Source: an uncultured Gammaproteobacteria bacterium
GTDB taxonomy: Bacteria; Pseudomonadota; Gammaproteobacteria; HK1
Reading direction: 5' to 3'
DNA: 64,000 nucleotides
NCBI GenBank assembly: GCA_958295835.1
Contig: OY282378.1
Location: 2,691,694 to 2,755,693 of the forward strand
The notes below the pieces were generated by a model, which saw nothing but the letters and a program-made list of their open reading frames with translations, searched no databases and was not told the origin of the DNA. Position 1 is the stretch's first letter. Every line of letters starts with the position of its first letter. A program made the translations under genes and the position numbers. Shown here piece by piece: positions 39,604 through 47,770 of this stretch.

Positions 39604-39942
39604 GGCACGGTGTGAGACAGGTGCCGCTGTTCACCGAATATGCGCGTCTGCACAGCCGTTGACAGCGGACCGTCCGTGGAGCCTCCGAGGGCGATTGAAG
39701 GTCAGAGCGGCAGGAACCGAAGGGCGGTCAGGATGGCGACGATGGTCCCGCCCTGAATCCGGAGGGCGCGGTACATGCGCGCTTCGATGCCGGCGAGGTC
39801 GGCGCGGAGCTCCGATCGGAGGGCGGTGACGGCGGTATCGAGGTCGGCCTTTGGTGGCGGCACGTTCGTCGCCGTGGTTGACGACCTTCGCGATGGCTTC
39901 GCCGTGTTTGCGCTCGATGCCGGCCGCTTCAAGGTCCTGGGC
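39604..39942. repeat. Direct repeat, left copy (pairs with 46062-46399)
   Basis: About 339 bp match 46062-46399 almost base for base, from GGCACNGTGTG to AAGGTCCTGGGC, including the DUF1640-like coding region. The two copies have the same orientation and bracket the IS21 remnant, the sulfotransferase fragment, the pentapeptide gene and the Uma2 fragment. They differ by single-base changes and two indels. Confidence 0.9.
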
Positions 39943-39975
39943 GGCGCTGAGGGTGTCGAAGGCGGTGGTGCTCAT
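39702..39975 (-). pseudogene. DUF1640-like coiled-coil protein gene, frameshifted (copy 1)
   Basis: The frame opens with MSTTAFDTLSAAQDLEAAG, a pattern of short DUF1640/CCDC90-type proteins (amphipathic helix, coiled coil, C-terminal membrane helix). An extra T near 39852, compared with the other copy, shifts the frame after ERAATK. The continuation KADLDTAVTALRSELRADL...GGTIVAILTALRFLPL is intact in the next frame. If the extra base is real the gene is dead; a ribosomal slip or sequencing error is also possible. Restored length would be about 90 residues. Confidence 0.7.
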
Positions 39976-40129
39976 GGCTTGTCTCGGGCGGCGGATGGTT
40001 TACCGGGCCGCGCGGTCCTGGAGACAGCATAGTGCACTCTCAAAGCACTGCGGGATATATTGAATGACATGCAGCGAGACCGGGACCGAAGCCGGCGTGG
40101 CGCGGATCGAGGCACGGGGATGCCTGTGT

Positions 40130-40197
40130 ATTCCGGTCCAAGCCGATCACTGATTCCGGTCGAACCCGATCACCGATTCCGGTCCCAAGCCGATCAC
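40130..40197. repeat. Three terminal direct repeats of the IS21-like element
   Basis: Copies at 40130-40150, 40153-40173 and 40176-40197 share the pattern ATTCCGGTC-(N)AA-N-CCGATCAC, separated by two bases. Multiple short repeats of this kind at each end are the transposase binding sites of IS21-family elements. Confidence 0.8.
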
Positions 40198-40327
40198 TTT
40201 TCGGCGCTGACCGGAATCGTGCGGTTCGTCCGGTGTGAAGGAGTCCACGACGCGGGATATCCCCTTGCGATGACATCCTCTGGCCTTTTCCAGCGAGGGG
40301 ACGTCAATGGCATTCAGGAGGTTATCC

Positions 40328-41616
40328 ATGCGCAAGATTCACAGCACCCTGCGGTTGTTCTTCGAGGCCGGGCTGTCGATTCGAGCTATCGCCCGCACCC
40401 TGCGGGTCTCGCCGGAGGTCCCCGCGAAAGCGGGGATGGGCGATTACATCCGCCGTGCCAAGGTGGCAGGGCTGAGCTGGCCGTTGCCCGAGGGGCTTGA
40501 CGAGCGGGCGCTCGAAGCACGGCTGTTCCCTGGCGCCAGCGTGCCGGCGCCGGACTGGGCGCACGTTCACGCCGAGTTGCGGCGCAAGGGGGTTACCCTG
40601 TCGCTGCTGTGGCAGGAGTACAAGGGCGAGCATCCCGAGGGGCTTCAGTACAGCCAGTTCTGCGAGCGCTACCGCGCCTTCCGCCAAGGCGTCGATGGGG
40701 TCATGCGCCACAACCACCGCGCTGGCGAGAAGCTGTTCGTCGACTACGCCGGGCACACGGTGCCCATCGTGGACCGAGAGAGCGGGGCGCGGCGCGAGGC
40801 GCAGGTGTTCGTCGCGGTGCCCGGGGCGTCGAGCTACACCTACGCCGAGGCCACCTGGGCGCAGACGCTGCCTGACTGGTGCGCCTCCCACCCCCGATAG
40901 AGGCATTCGGGGGCAGGCCCGCGCACGCTGCGGTTTCTCGGCGGGGTCCCCGAGTGCGTGGTCCCGGACAATCTGCGCTCGGCGGTGAGCCGGGCGCATC
41001 GCTACGAACCCGACCTCAACCCCACCTACGCCGACCTCGCCGAGCCCTACGGCTTCGCCCAGTGGAAGAAGGTCCGCGTGCACCTCGACTACCACGTCGA
41101 ACTCGACCGCCACGACTACTCCGTCCCCCACCCCCTGGTCGGGCGCCAACTCCTCGCCCGATACACCGCCCACACCATCGAACTCCTCGACCGCGGGCAG
41201 CGCATCGCCTCACACCGGCGCTCCCACCAGCCCGGGCGCCATACCACCGTCCCCGAGCACATGCCCGAGCCCCACCGGCGCTTCGCCCAACAGTACTCCC
41301 CCGAGCACTTCTCGCGATGGGCCGAGTCCATCGGGCCGGCCACCGCCGCGCTCATCGCCGACATCCTCCATGCCCGCCGACACCCCGAGCACAGCTATCG
41401 CGCCTGCCTCGGCATCCTGCGACTGGCCAAGACCTACTCCAACCCCCGACTCGAAGCCGCCGCACGAGCCGCGCCCTCACCCTCGGCTCACCCTCGGTTC
41501 GCTCCATCGAATCCATCCTCAAGCACCGTCTCGACGAGCGCGCGCTCAACGAGGCACACGAACGCCCGCTGCCCGCCGACCACGACAACATCCGCGGGCC
41601 GTCCTACTTCCACTGA
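40328..41616 (+). pseudogene. istA: IS21 transposase IstA, frameshifted
   Basis: The frame starts MRKIHSTLRLFFEAGLSIRA (HTH) and contains the DDE segment LFVDYAGHTVPIVD, then stops after QTLPDWCASHPR at 40898. It resumes in another frame at [20 protein letters not shown] near 40927 and shifts again near 41475 to end [19 protein letters not shown]...GPSYFH at 41616. A hairpin-bearing insert (CCCCCGA...TTCGGGGG) marks the first break. Another short insert, TCCCCGCGAAAGCGGGGA at 40419-40436, adds in-frame codons in the HTH region. At least two frameshifts make it inactive. Confidence 0.85.
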
Positions 41617-41638
41617 GCCACAGGAGACCTCACCGAGG

Positions 41639-41690
41639 TTGACCCACCCGACCATCGACAAGCTCCACCAACTGCGCTGCGCCGCCATAG
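41639..41690 (+). pseudogene. istB: IS21 ATPase IstB, 5' fragment
   Basis: A TTG start 22 bp after the istA stop begins [14 protein letters not shown], the typical N-terminus of IstB helper ATPases. Similarity ends after about 15 codons and the Walker motifs are absent. An upstream CAGGAGAC could serve as a ribosome binding site. This is a remnant only. Confidence 0.7.
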
Positions 41691-41848
41691 CCGCGGCCCT
41701 GGCCTGTTGTTTCCCGCTTTCTCTCGTGGGATCACCACGGGAATTGGCCGGACTATTTCGTAGACGGTTTCCTGGGATGACGGAGTAATCCGGGAACCGG
41801 CTGAAGCCGGTGAAGTTGCCTTTCCTATGAATCGCTGTTGCAGAAGCG

Positions 41849-42514
41849 GTGAGGCTGTGGGCGCGAGAGCGGCGAGTGTGGGCAAGGGGCAGCGGCGTAT
41901 CATTCCGAAGCACGGTTCTCGAACCGGCGTTCGGCGATCGTTTGCTGTACGACTACGCGGACAGGCCCATTGCGACCGGCCGGGCTGAAAGGAACGCCCA
42001 TGCCGCCGCTTACGTGCCGAGTGACGATCTGCTTGCACGTTACGATTGCGTACACGGCCACTTCCCGGCCACGAAGTACGTGTGCGACAAGGCGCCTTGC
42101 GAGTTCTCCGTCTGGTTGCGGCATCCCGTGCAACGGGTCGCTTCACGCTTTTTCTACGGCAAGCGTACGGGAGACGAGGCGACCAAGGACCTCACGTTCT
42201 CCCAGTTCTGCCGCCTGGAGCGGTTCCACAACTTGTACGCGCAGTATTTGTGGAATTTCGACGTTGAACGCTTCGACTTCGTCGGCGTCATCGAGGACTA
42301 CGCGAGAAGCATGGCCGTGTTCTGCCGTCGTTTCGGCATTTCACAGGAGATTACCGGCGCCGCGGCGTCCGACGTCAACCCGGACAAGAACGCAAGACAA
42401 ACCTACGACGTCGCCCCGGTATTGCGTGAATTCATCGAGCGCACCAACGCACAGGATCTTGAAATCTACGAATGGGGCAAATGCCATTTGTCAGACCTGG
42501 AGCGGCGGCTATGA
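41849..42514 (+). pseudogene. Sulfotransferase-like protein, N-terminally truncated
   Basis: Up to 221 codons with the mid and C-terminal pattern of bacterial carbohydrate sulfotransferase-like proteins: HGHFPATKY, VWLRHPVQRVASRFFYGKR (the 3'-phosphate-binding Arg/Ser region of PAPS enzymes) and FDFVGVIEDYARSM. The N-terminal PKTGGTS-type PAPS loop is missing and the gene starts right after the IS21 remnant, so the 5' end was probably lost. The assigned start is only the first possible codon. No PAPS synthesis genes are nearby. Confidence 0.72.
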
Positions 42515-42800
42515 TGGCGTTTCGCTATACTGGGGGCTTGTTCGACATCCTGGCAGGGAAGGTTCTCGATACAGCCCCGGAGACTGCGAAACAGATAGCG
42601 GAGGAGATCCAAGAAGTATTGACGAAAGACCAGGATCCACCGGGTTGCGGGACGCCGCCAGAACCGCTCCTTCCCGCACCGGTGCCAGCTTCCTCGCCCT
42701 CGCGCCACAAAAGTACCCCGGAGCATCTGAACCGCTACGGCCAGGAGTTCGCCGGGAGGCGCAGCCGACAACCCTATGGAGCAACGTAATTCAAAGGCGC
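42515..42800. other. Spacer without a supported gene
   Basis: Between the sulfotransferase fragment and the decayed pentapeptide-gene end. A 105-codon frame on the plus strand (42472-42789) overlaps the sulfotransferase end and has no family pattern. Base composition shifts from GC-rich to AT-richer here, marking the edge of the imported patch. Confidence 0.4.
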
Positions 42801-43469
42801 TTACGGTTGACTGCCAACAAACATTTTCCATTCGGCGTCGTCGGACGATATTGCCTGAAGGCCGAAGCATGGCTCGCATTCTTGTTGACACATCTTCGCC
42901 ATAAGCAGCCCATTACGTACGTTTTTCTTCAACTCGGCCAATTTTTCGGCATCAATCCAGGATTTTTCATTGTACAGAGGCATCTTATACGCCTCCAGCG
43001 TTTCAAGCTGCTGAGGGCTGTGTATTGATTTTTGCAAGCGAATTCGACGGTCCAATCAACCCATGCCTTCCTGTAATTCTTATCGAGATCAACGGATGAG
43101 GGCCATTTTTGATTTGTAGAAAATGTGTGGAAGACCATATACTCATCCTCTGGTCGAGATGGTTGAAAACCCCAAGATCAACTCCTTTCATTATATACTC
43201 ATCTATGTGTTCTCCAAGATATACGTTTCTTCTCCATGAAAGTTTGTTGTCCACTTTCCCCCATATATCTTTGTTCAACAGTTCCTCGATGTATTTCCTG
43301 GCCTTGGTGCGCTCACTCGGCTGACCTACGTTTGAGCTGTTATGCAAAATGGGGAAATCAAGCGAGACATCAGGCATCCATGCAAGATACAAAGAACCAG
43401 ATCCAGGTTGACCAAAACTACCCTGTAACTGCGTGTCTCCAAGGTCCGCATCTTAAAACTTCGCGTCCT
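42801..43469 (-). pseudogene. Decayed C-terminal part of the adjacent pentapeptide-repeat gene
   Basis: Directly after the stop at 43470 another frame reads LKDAKF-stop-DADLGDTQLQGSF, keeping the five-residue pentapeptide rhythm across the stop. It runs on as GSLYLAWMPDVSLDFP to about 43140. Two further frame changes give KAWVDWTVEFACKNQYTALSS and then MPLYNEKSWIDAEKLAELKK, ending at 42801. The order matches my recollection of the non-repeat C-terminus of similar membrane pentapeptide proteins (a DW...ACKNQYTA-type helix). So the ancestral protein was probably about 200 residues longer and has lost its end by one stop and about three frameshifts. Confidence 0.5.
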
Positions 43470-45062
43470 TTAATCGAATTGTGCTCCGGTGAGATTTGCG
43501 CCTTGCAATTTCGCTCCCTTGAGATTTGCGCCTTGCAATTTCGCTCCCTTGAGATTTGCGCCTTCGAGATTCACCCCCTGCAATTCCGCAAACCGGAGGT
43601 CTGCGCCTTGCAACCTTACATGTGCGAGGTTTTCGCCCACTAGATTCGCAAACCGGAGGTCTGCGCCTTGCAACTGCACAAGTTCTAAATTTGTATCCTC
43701 AAATTCCGCACCAATGAGATCGGCGCCCTGCAATTTCGCAGTCATGAGATATGCACTCTGTAATTTCGCGCGCGAGACGTTCGCATTTTGCAGATTTGCG
43801 TTTTCCAGGATTGCACCTTGCAATTGCGCGCCACTGAAATCAGCATCTTGCAATTCCGTTCCCGCCAAGAATGCACCCCGCAGATCCGCATTCCTGAAAT
43901 TTGCTTTGTCCAATTTCGTAGTTCCGAATCTGGCGAAGCGCATTTCTCGAGAATGCAAATCGATTCCGTGCATGTCCGGCAGCGAATTGCTGATATCTAG
44001 ATAGCGGCAGATAAGACCCCATGCGCTGCACAGTACGGCATCGAAATAGTTTATCTCTATTGTCTCTATTATCTGTGTCAAGAAACCGACATTCTCACCG
44101 TCTATTTTCTGTGTAGCGTCTACTGTCGGTGTCAAGAAATTCTCAGTATCATTTTTTTGCCAGAGTCGATTTTGCTCCTTCTTTACGTTTCTGAGGTCGA
44201 TATCCGGTGAATCAACTACTGATACCAGTACTGCCATTACTGATACCAGTACTGCCACCATCACACATTTTACATATTTCAGGATTTTCGAGATGTACTT
44301 CTTCTCTGGGGACATCTCTTGCTTAGGGGATGCCTCTGGGTCGGAATTCCGATTCGCACCCTCCAAGTTCTCATTTGGTACCGGTTTTTCCGGATCTACC
44401 TTTCGGAATATTGAACGTACCTTTTTGGCCAAATCTCCACGCCGGTTCCATATATACGAAAAGCACTCGGATCTGAAAAATGCAATAAACAACAAATCGA
44501 GAAGAAAGACGATTTTGTGGAGCGAGGTGATCCAATCGGACTGATAGCGAACAAAAGAATGATGGGTGGCGAACAGCAACATCAACGGAAGTGCTACGAC
44601 GCTGAACCAGACCAGCATCTTGGAAGATTGTCTTGGGCACGGTAGGAATGACTGAACGAAGGCGGAAGAGGAAAGCCAATTCCAGCGTTGAGCCTGATCC
44701 TCGGCATTCAGGCCATTTATCGCCTGTCTGAATGCCTGTATTTTCCGTTTCAACTCATCCAACAGGAACAACAAGTGGAAGTGCAGGTAAAGGAAGATCA
44801 CCGGCGCAACGATATAGCTCGCCGAAAGCGAGATACCAACACCCACCTGAGGCAGCGCTATACGGCTGTCGCGGATCAGGTTCTCGTCGGTAGAGAAAAC
44901 CAGGGTTAAGCCCAGATAGAGTCCCGCCAAGAGGACCAGAGACGATGTGTTCCGTACTGTTCGGGCTGTATCGTTGATCGAGTCGGCGAGTTTTTGCAGT
45001 ATCGAGCACTGCTTCTCATGCTTGCAGGGCTCGCAGGCTGTCTCGTCTCTTGTAGTTGCCAT
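43470..45062 (-). CDS. Multi-pass membrane protein with pentapeptide repeats
   Basis: A 530-residue protein. Hydrophobic segments lie at about 41-62, 78-100, 145-165, 178-200 and 262-285. The C-terminal part from about residue 385 is a right-handed pentapeptide beta-helix of about 28 A(D/N)LXX units, such as NADLRGAFLAGTELQDADFS, rich in LQGAN and LKGAK. Some soluble pentapeptide proteins mimic DNA or protect gyrase, but for membrane-anchored types function is unknown. The base composition is clearly AT-richer than the flanks, suggesting transfer. The end appears truncated (see 42801-43469). Two micro-genes lie just upstream on the same strand. Confidence 0.82.
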   Translation of the reverse strand: MATTRDETACEPCKHEKQCSILQKLADSINDTARTVRNTSSLVLLAGLYLGLTLVFSTDENLIRDSRIALPQVGVGISLSASYIVAPVIFLYLHFHLLFLLDELKRKIQAFRQAINGLNAEDQAQRWNWLSSSAFVQSFLPCPRQSSKMLVWFSVVALPLMLLFATHHSFVRYQSDWITSLHKIVFLLDLLFIAFFRSECFSYIWNRRGDLAKKVRSIFRKVDPEKPVPNENLEGANRNSDPEASPKQEMSPEKKYISKILKYVKCVMVAVLVSVMAVLVSVVDSPDIDLRNVKKEQNRLWQKNDTENFLTPTVDATQKIDGENVGFLTQIIETIEINYFDAVLCSAWGLICRYLDISNSLPDMHGIDLHSREMRFARFGTTKLDKANFRNADLRGAFLAGTELQDADFSGAQLQGAILENANLQNANVSRAKLQSAYLMTAKLQGADLIGAEFEDTNLELVQLQGADLRFANLVGENLAHVRLQGADLRFAELQGVNLEGANLKGAKLQGANLKGAKLQGANLTGAQFD

Positions 45063-45202
45063 GTCCGAGTGAATACCGGTACCAAGAACGAACTATTGCA
45101 CGTCCAAGAGTACGCTGACGTGTCTTCAGGCTTGACCTGATTTTCCCCGCCTACGGGCGGCGGGGGCGGATGCCCAACGCCCTGCCTGTCCACACTACAT
45201 CG

Positions 45203-45367
45203 CTATTGGCTGCAAGCATTGGAGCACTCGCTGTCACTGTGGCCTTTATCCTTGCAGGATTGCTTGCATGCAGCAAAGTCGCGTGCGTTCGTCGCTAGCG
45301 GAACTGCGATGAGTGACATCGCAAGTATCATTCCAACGAGCCATGTCGTTAGCCGATTTACTTTCAT
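45203..45367 (-). CDS. Small secreted four-cysteine peptide
   Basis: A 54-residue gene too short for most automatic calls. It starts MKVNRLTTWLVGMILAM, a good signal peptide with likely cleavage after LATNA (residue 28). The mature part of about 26 residues has Cys at 34, 38, 48 and 52: a C-x3-C-x9-C-x3-C pattern. This spacing resembles helical-hairpin (alpha-hairpinin) peptides held by two disulfides, many of which are toxins or inhibitors; that similarity is by pattern only. GGAG nine bases upstream is a good ribosome binding site, and the ATG overlaps the stop of the 37-codon gene (ATGA). Confidence 0.6.
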   Translation of the reverse strand: MKVNRLTTWLVGMILAMSLIAVPLATNARDFAACKQSCKDKGHSDSECSNACSQ

Positions 45368-45477
45368 GATCTATTCTCCGCATGTACCGGTTTAGGTGTC
45401 CCCAACCACGGCTCTCTGGGCGGAGTACCCACACTCGTGAACTCATTCTCCAGAATCTGCAGTTTGCTCGCATCCAT
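45364..45477 (-). CDS. 37-residue micro-protein coupled to the cysteine peptide
   Basis: MDASKLQILENEFTSVGTPP begins a 37-codon frame with a strong Shine-Dalgarno (AAGGAG, nine bases before ATG). The stop overlaps the next ATG as ATGA, a typical translational-coupling arrangement. The peptide is hydrophilic, Pro-rich in the second half (REPWLGTPKPVHAENRS) and has no signal peptide or TM segment. No family is recognised. The strength of the ribosome site and the coupling are the main support. Confidence 0.5.
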   Translation of the reverse strand: MDASKLQILENEFTSVGTPPREPWLGTPKPVHAENRS

Positions 45478-45663
45478 ACACAGCTTCTCCTTCTGAGTTT
45501 TACAGTATCCACAAGGTCGTGTCAATCACGTGGCAGGGGTGCCGACGAGCCGCGCCCCCGTGGGAGAGCCGAGATTACCCCCGCATAGGCATCCGTAGAG
45601 GGAGCAATCCGGGCCTGACCCAAGTGCCAACGATGTAGATATGTCAACATAACGTATTGAAAT

Positions 45664-45927
45664 TTAACGGAAATCAGTCTGTGTCATACGGACGGCCGCG
45701 CAGCCGGTGAACTCCAGCCCGGACAGCGGTAGCTCCGCCGGCGGCGAGAATGCCGGGGACTCTGCCGCCGACGGCAACGGGGATGCCGGAGGCTCCGGCG
45801 GCAATGCGACCGGCGCCGCCGGGGGCTCGTCCTCCTCCGAGCGCCGCAACGACGCCACCGGTGGCTCGTCCGCCAGTGCACGCCCCGGTCCGGAGGGGAT
45901 GGCTGTCAGTGCTTGCACATCGTCCAT
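45664..45927 (-). pseudogene. Uma2-family gene fragment, copy 3 (5' end only)
   Basis: The first 80 or so codons of a third Uma2 paralogue. The start MDDVQALTAIPSGPG matches copy 1, while SPLPSAAESPAFSPPAELPL resembles copy 2, so the fragment is chimeric. Similarity ends at LEFTGCAAVRM, just where copies 1 and 2 begin their conserved core; downstream the sequence turns AT-rich. The catalytic domain is absent. The break marks one edge of the imported pentapeptide patch. Confidence 0.85.
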
Positions 45928-46061
45928 GCCGGTATTGTAGGCCGCGCCGGAATCGCAACGCCACCGCAGGCGGGCGAGACCCCGCAGGCCGAATACCCGT
46001 GGCGAAACACCGGACAGGCCGGAGAGCCGATGCCACCGTGTACTACCGTCGCAATACGGGG

Positions 46062-46399
46062 GGCACCGTGTGGGACAGGTGCCGCTGTTCGCCGAATATG
46101 CGCGCGTCTGCACAGCCGTTGACAGCGGACCGTCCGTGGAGCCTCCGAGGGCGATTGAAGGTCAGAGCGGCAGGAACCGAAGGGCGGTCAGGATGGACGA
46201 TGGTCCCGCCCTGAATCCGGAGGGCGCGGTACATGCGCGCTTCGATGCCGGCGAGATCGGCGCGGAGCTCCGATCGGAGGGCGGTGACGGCGGTATCGAG
46301 GTCGGCCTTGGTGGCGGCACGTTCGTCGCCGTGGTTGACGACCTTCGCAATGGCTTCGGCGTGTTTGCGCTCGATGCCGGCCGCTTCAAGGTCCTGGGC
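46062..46399. repeat. Direct repeat, right copy (pairs with 39604-39942)
   Basis: Same orientation and nearly the same sequence as the left copy. Relative to it, this copy lacks one T in the KADLD region and two bases near 46194. The two repeats bound about 6.1 kb of accessory DNA and could recombine to delete it. Confidence 0.9.
46162..46399 (-). pseudogene. DUF1640-like coiled-coil protein gene, frameshifted and 5'-truncated (copy 2)
   Basis: Reads AQDLEAAGIERKHAEAIAK...KADLDTAVTALRSELRADL in one frame, then a two-base deletion near 46194 moves ILTALRFLPL into another. The first codons (MSTTAFDTL in copy 1) are replaced by unrelated sequence after AAGGTCCTGGGC. Copy 1 is broken at a different place, so the two decayed independently from an intact parent. 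Confidence 0.7.
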
Positions 46400-46481
46400 A
46401 CCGCCGAACATCGTCTGGGATGCAACCGGCGCAGGGCGCCGGATCAGGAGGGGGGTGCCGATCCCGGCGGGAGGCGCCGGA

Positions 46482-46667
46482 TCAGGTGCTGCCGATCCCG
46501 GCGGTGAGCCCCGGGATCTTGCTGGCGATGGTGGTGATCATGTCGTCGAGGTTGGTTCCGAGAACGGTGACGGCGGCGACGCCGACGCCGGCGAGGACGG
46601 CCAGGAGGATCGCGTATTCCAGCACCGTGGCGCCCGCCTGTTCCGGTTTGCTCCGCATTCGGCGCAT
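46482..46667 (-). CDS. flp: Flp/Fap-type pilin, copy 1
   Basis: A 61-residue prepilin. A short basic leader, MRRMRSKPEQAG, is followed by ATVLEYAILLAVLAGVGVAA, the hydrophobic Flp helix. The prepilin peptidase (TadV) site is G12/A13 with Glu at +5 and Tyr at +6, which is canonical. The mature pilin of about 49 residues is the main fibre subunit candidate. I chose the ATG at 46667; the longer frame upstream is out of keeping with Flp leaders. The upstream DNA is a tandem array that seems derived from this leader. Confidence 0.9.
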   Translation of the reverse strand: MRRMRSKPEQAGATVLEYAILLAVLAGVGVAAVTVLGTNLDDMITTIASKIPGLTAGIGST

Positions 46668-46860
46668 GGCGTGGGCTTCCTGTCCGCCTGCCCGCGGCGG
46701 CTCCGCAGCAGGCTCATGGCTCGGGATGCCACCCGCCTGCCGCGGTCCGCTTCGGATTCGGGTCATGGGGCGGGCTTCCGTGGCTGCCTGTCCCCGAACC
46801 GCCTTGTTCCGCCGACCGGCGCGGGACGTCGTATGCGCCTGCCCTCGGGGCGTTTCATGT

Positions 46861-47400
46861 CCGGTCCGCTACGGGGGCTGCCGGGTTGCCTGCTCCGGAC
46901 CCGTTCCGTATCGGGCCAGCCTCCGGGAGCGGGTGACCCTGTCTGCCTCCGGCCCGCTTCGCGTCCGGCTTGCGGCGCGAGTCGCCCGGCGTGAGTCGCC
47001 GCAGCCTGCCTGCTCCGGACCCGTTTCGTATCGGGCCAGCCTCTCCGGAGCGGGTGACCCTGCCTGCCTCCGGCCCGCTTCGCGTTCGGCCTGCGGCGTG
47101 CGTTGCCCGGTACGAGCCGCCCGCCGTGAATTGCCCGGCGTGAGCCGCCGCAGCCTGCCTGCTCCGAACCCGTTCCGTATCGGGCCAGCCTCCGGGAAGC
47201 GGGTGATCCCGCCTGCCCCCGGCCCGCTTCGCGCCCGGCCTGCGGCGTGCGTTGCCCGGTACGAGTCGCCCGGCGTGAATCGCCGTGTCTGCCTGCTCCG
47301 GACCCGTCCGTATCCAGCCTTCCCGGAGCGGGTGGCCCTGCCTGCCCCGCTCCGGCCTGCTTCGCGTTCGCCGCATGGCGTGGGGCGCCGTGCCTGTCAG
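46861..47400. repeat. Degenerate tandem repeat array (about 120-148 bp period), pilin-leader derived
   Basis: The anchor TGCTCCGGACCCGT recurs near 46891, 47011, 47159 and 47293, followed each time by CGTATCGGGCCAGCC or a close variant, then a GGAGCGGGTG block and a CCGGCCCGCTTCGCG block. On the minus strand one unit reads HAMRRTRSRPERG, close to the flp leader HAMRRMRSKPEQAG. The array lies between the two flp genes, upstream of flp copy 1. Long open frames on both strands here look like by-products of GC-rich repeats. Confidence 0.75.
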
Positions 47401-47503
47401 CCCCCATCCGCCGCGCCACGCCCACCCTACGGCATGGGCCGCCCTGCCCATGCGAGCCGGACCGCCGGCAACGGCGGGCGGGCGTCACGCCAGCCCGTGG
47501 GCG

Positions 47504-47770
47504 TCAGGTGCTTCCGACGTTGCCGACGGTGGTGGTCACTCTACCCGCAATGTCGTTGATCGCGGCCGAGATCTGAGTCCCGAACTGCCCGACGGCCAGC
47601 GTCACCGCGCCCACGATGACGCCGAGCAGGATCGCGTACTCGATGACCGAAACCGCCCGCTCGTCCTTCACCAGTCGCCGGACCGTCGTTCCGGTGCGCC
47701 CGGCGCCGGCCTTCAGGGATTCCACGGCGCTCATGCACTTCACCTGCATCTTCAGGAACATGGTGTTCAT
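47504..47770 (-). CDS. flp: Flp/Fap-type pilin, copy 2
   Basis: An 88-residue prepilin with an unusually long leader. The core ERAVSVIEYAILLGVIVGAVT is a clear Flp helix, but the residue at -1 of the expected cleavage is Ala (A39/V40), not Gly, with Glu at +5 and Tyr at +6. The mature part ends DIAGRVTTTVGNVGST. An ATG at 47734 would shorten the leader by 12 residues. It may be a minor or differently processed pilin. GAGGCAG precedes the ATG at 47770. Confidence 0.87.
   Translation of the reverse strand: MNTMFLKMQVKCMSAVESLKAGAGRTGTTVRRLVKDERAVSVIEYAILLGVIVGAVTLAVGQFGTQISAAINDIAGRVTTTVGNVGST

Larger units (their letters stand above)
40130..41790. mobile_element. IS21-family insertion sequence remnant
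   Basis: The left end carries three short direct repeats typical of IS21 termini, followed by an istA gene with frameshifts and then only the first codons of istB. No right terminal repeat set was found; the element seems cut before or near the truncated sulfotransferase gene. It cannot be autonomous. Its arrival or decay probably shaped the island between the two 339-bp direct repeats. Confidence 0.8.

Noticed and set aside
42472-42789. Plus-strand 105-codon frame after the sulfotransferase fragment
   Set aside because: It overlaps the end of the sulfotransferase frame, has no ribosome site of note and no recognised pattern.
45246-45512. Minus-strand 88-codon frame over the micro-genes
   Set aside because: It lies in a different frame from the two coupled micro-genes, lacks a signal peptide or family pattern, and its start has no good ribosome site.
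46763-47488. Open frames of 200-240 codons in the tandem array, both strands
   Set aside because: They arise from GC-rich repeats, overlap each other in several frames and show no protein-family signature except an echo of the flp leader.
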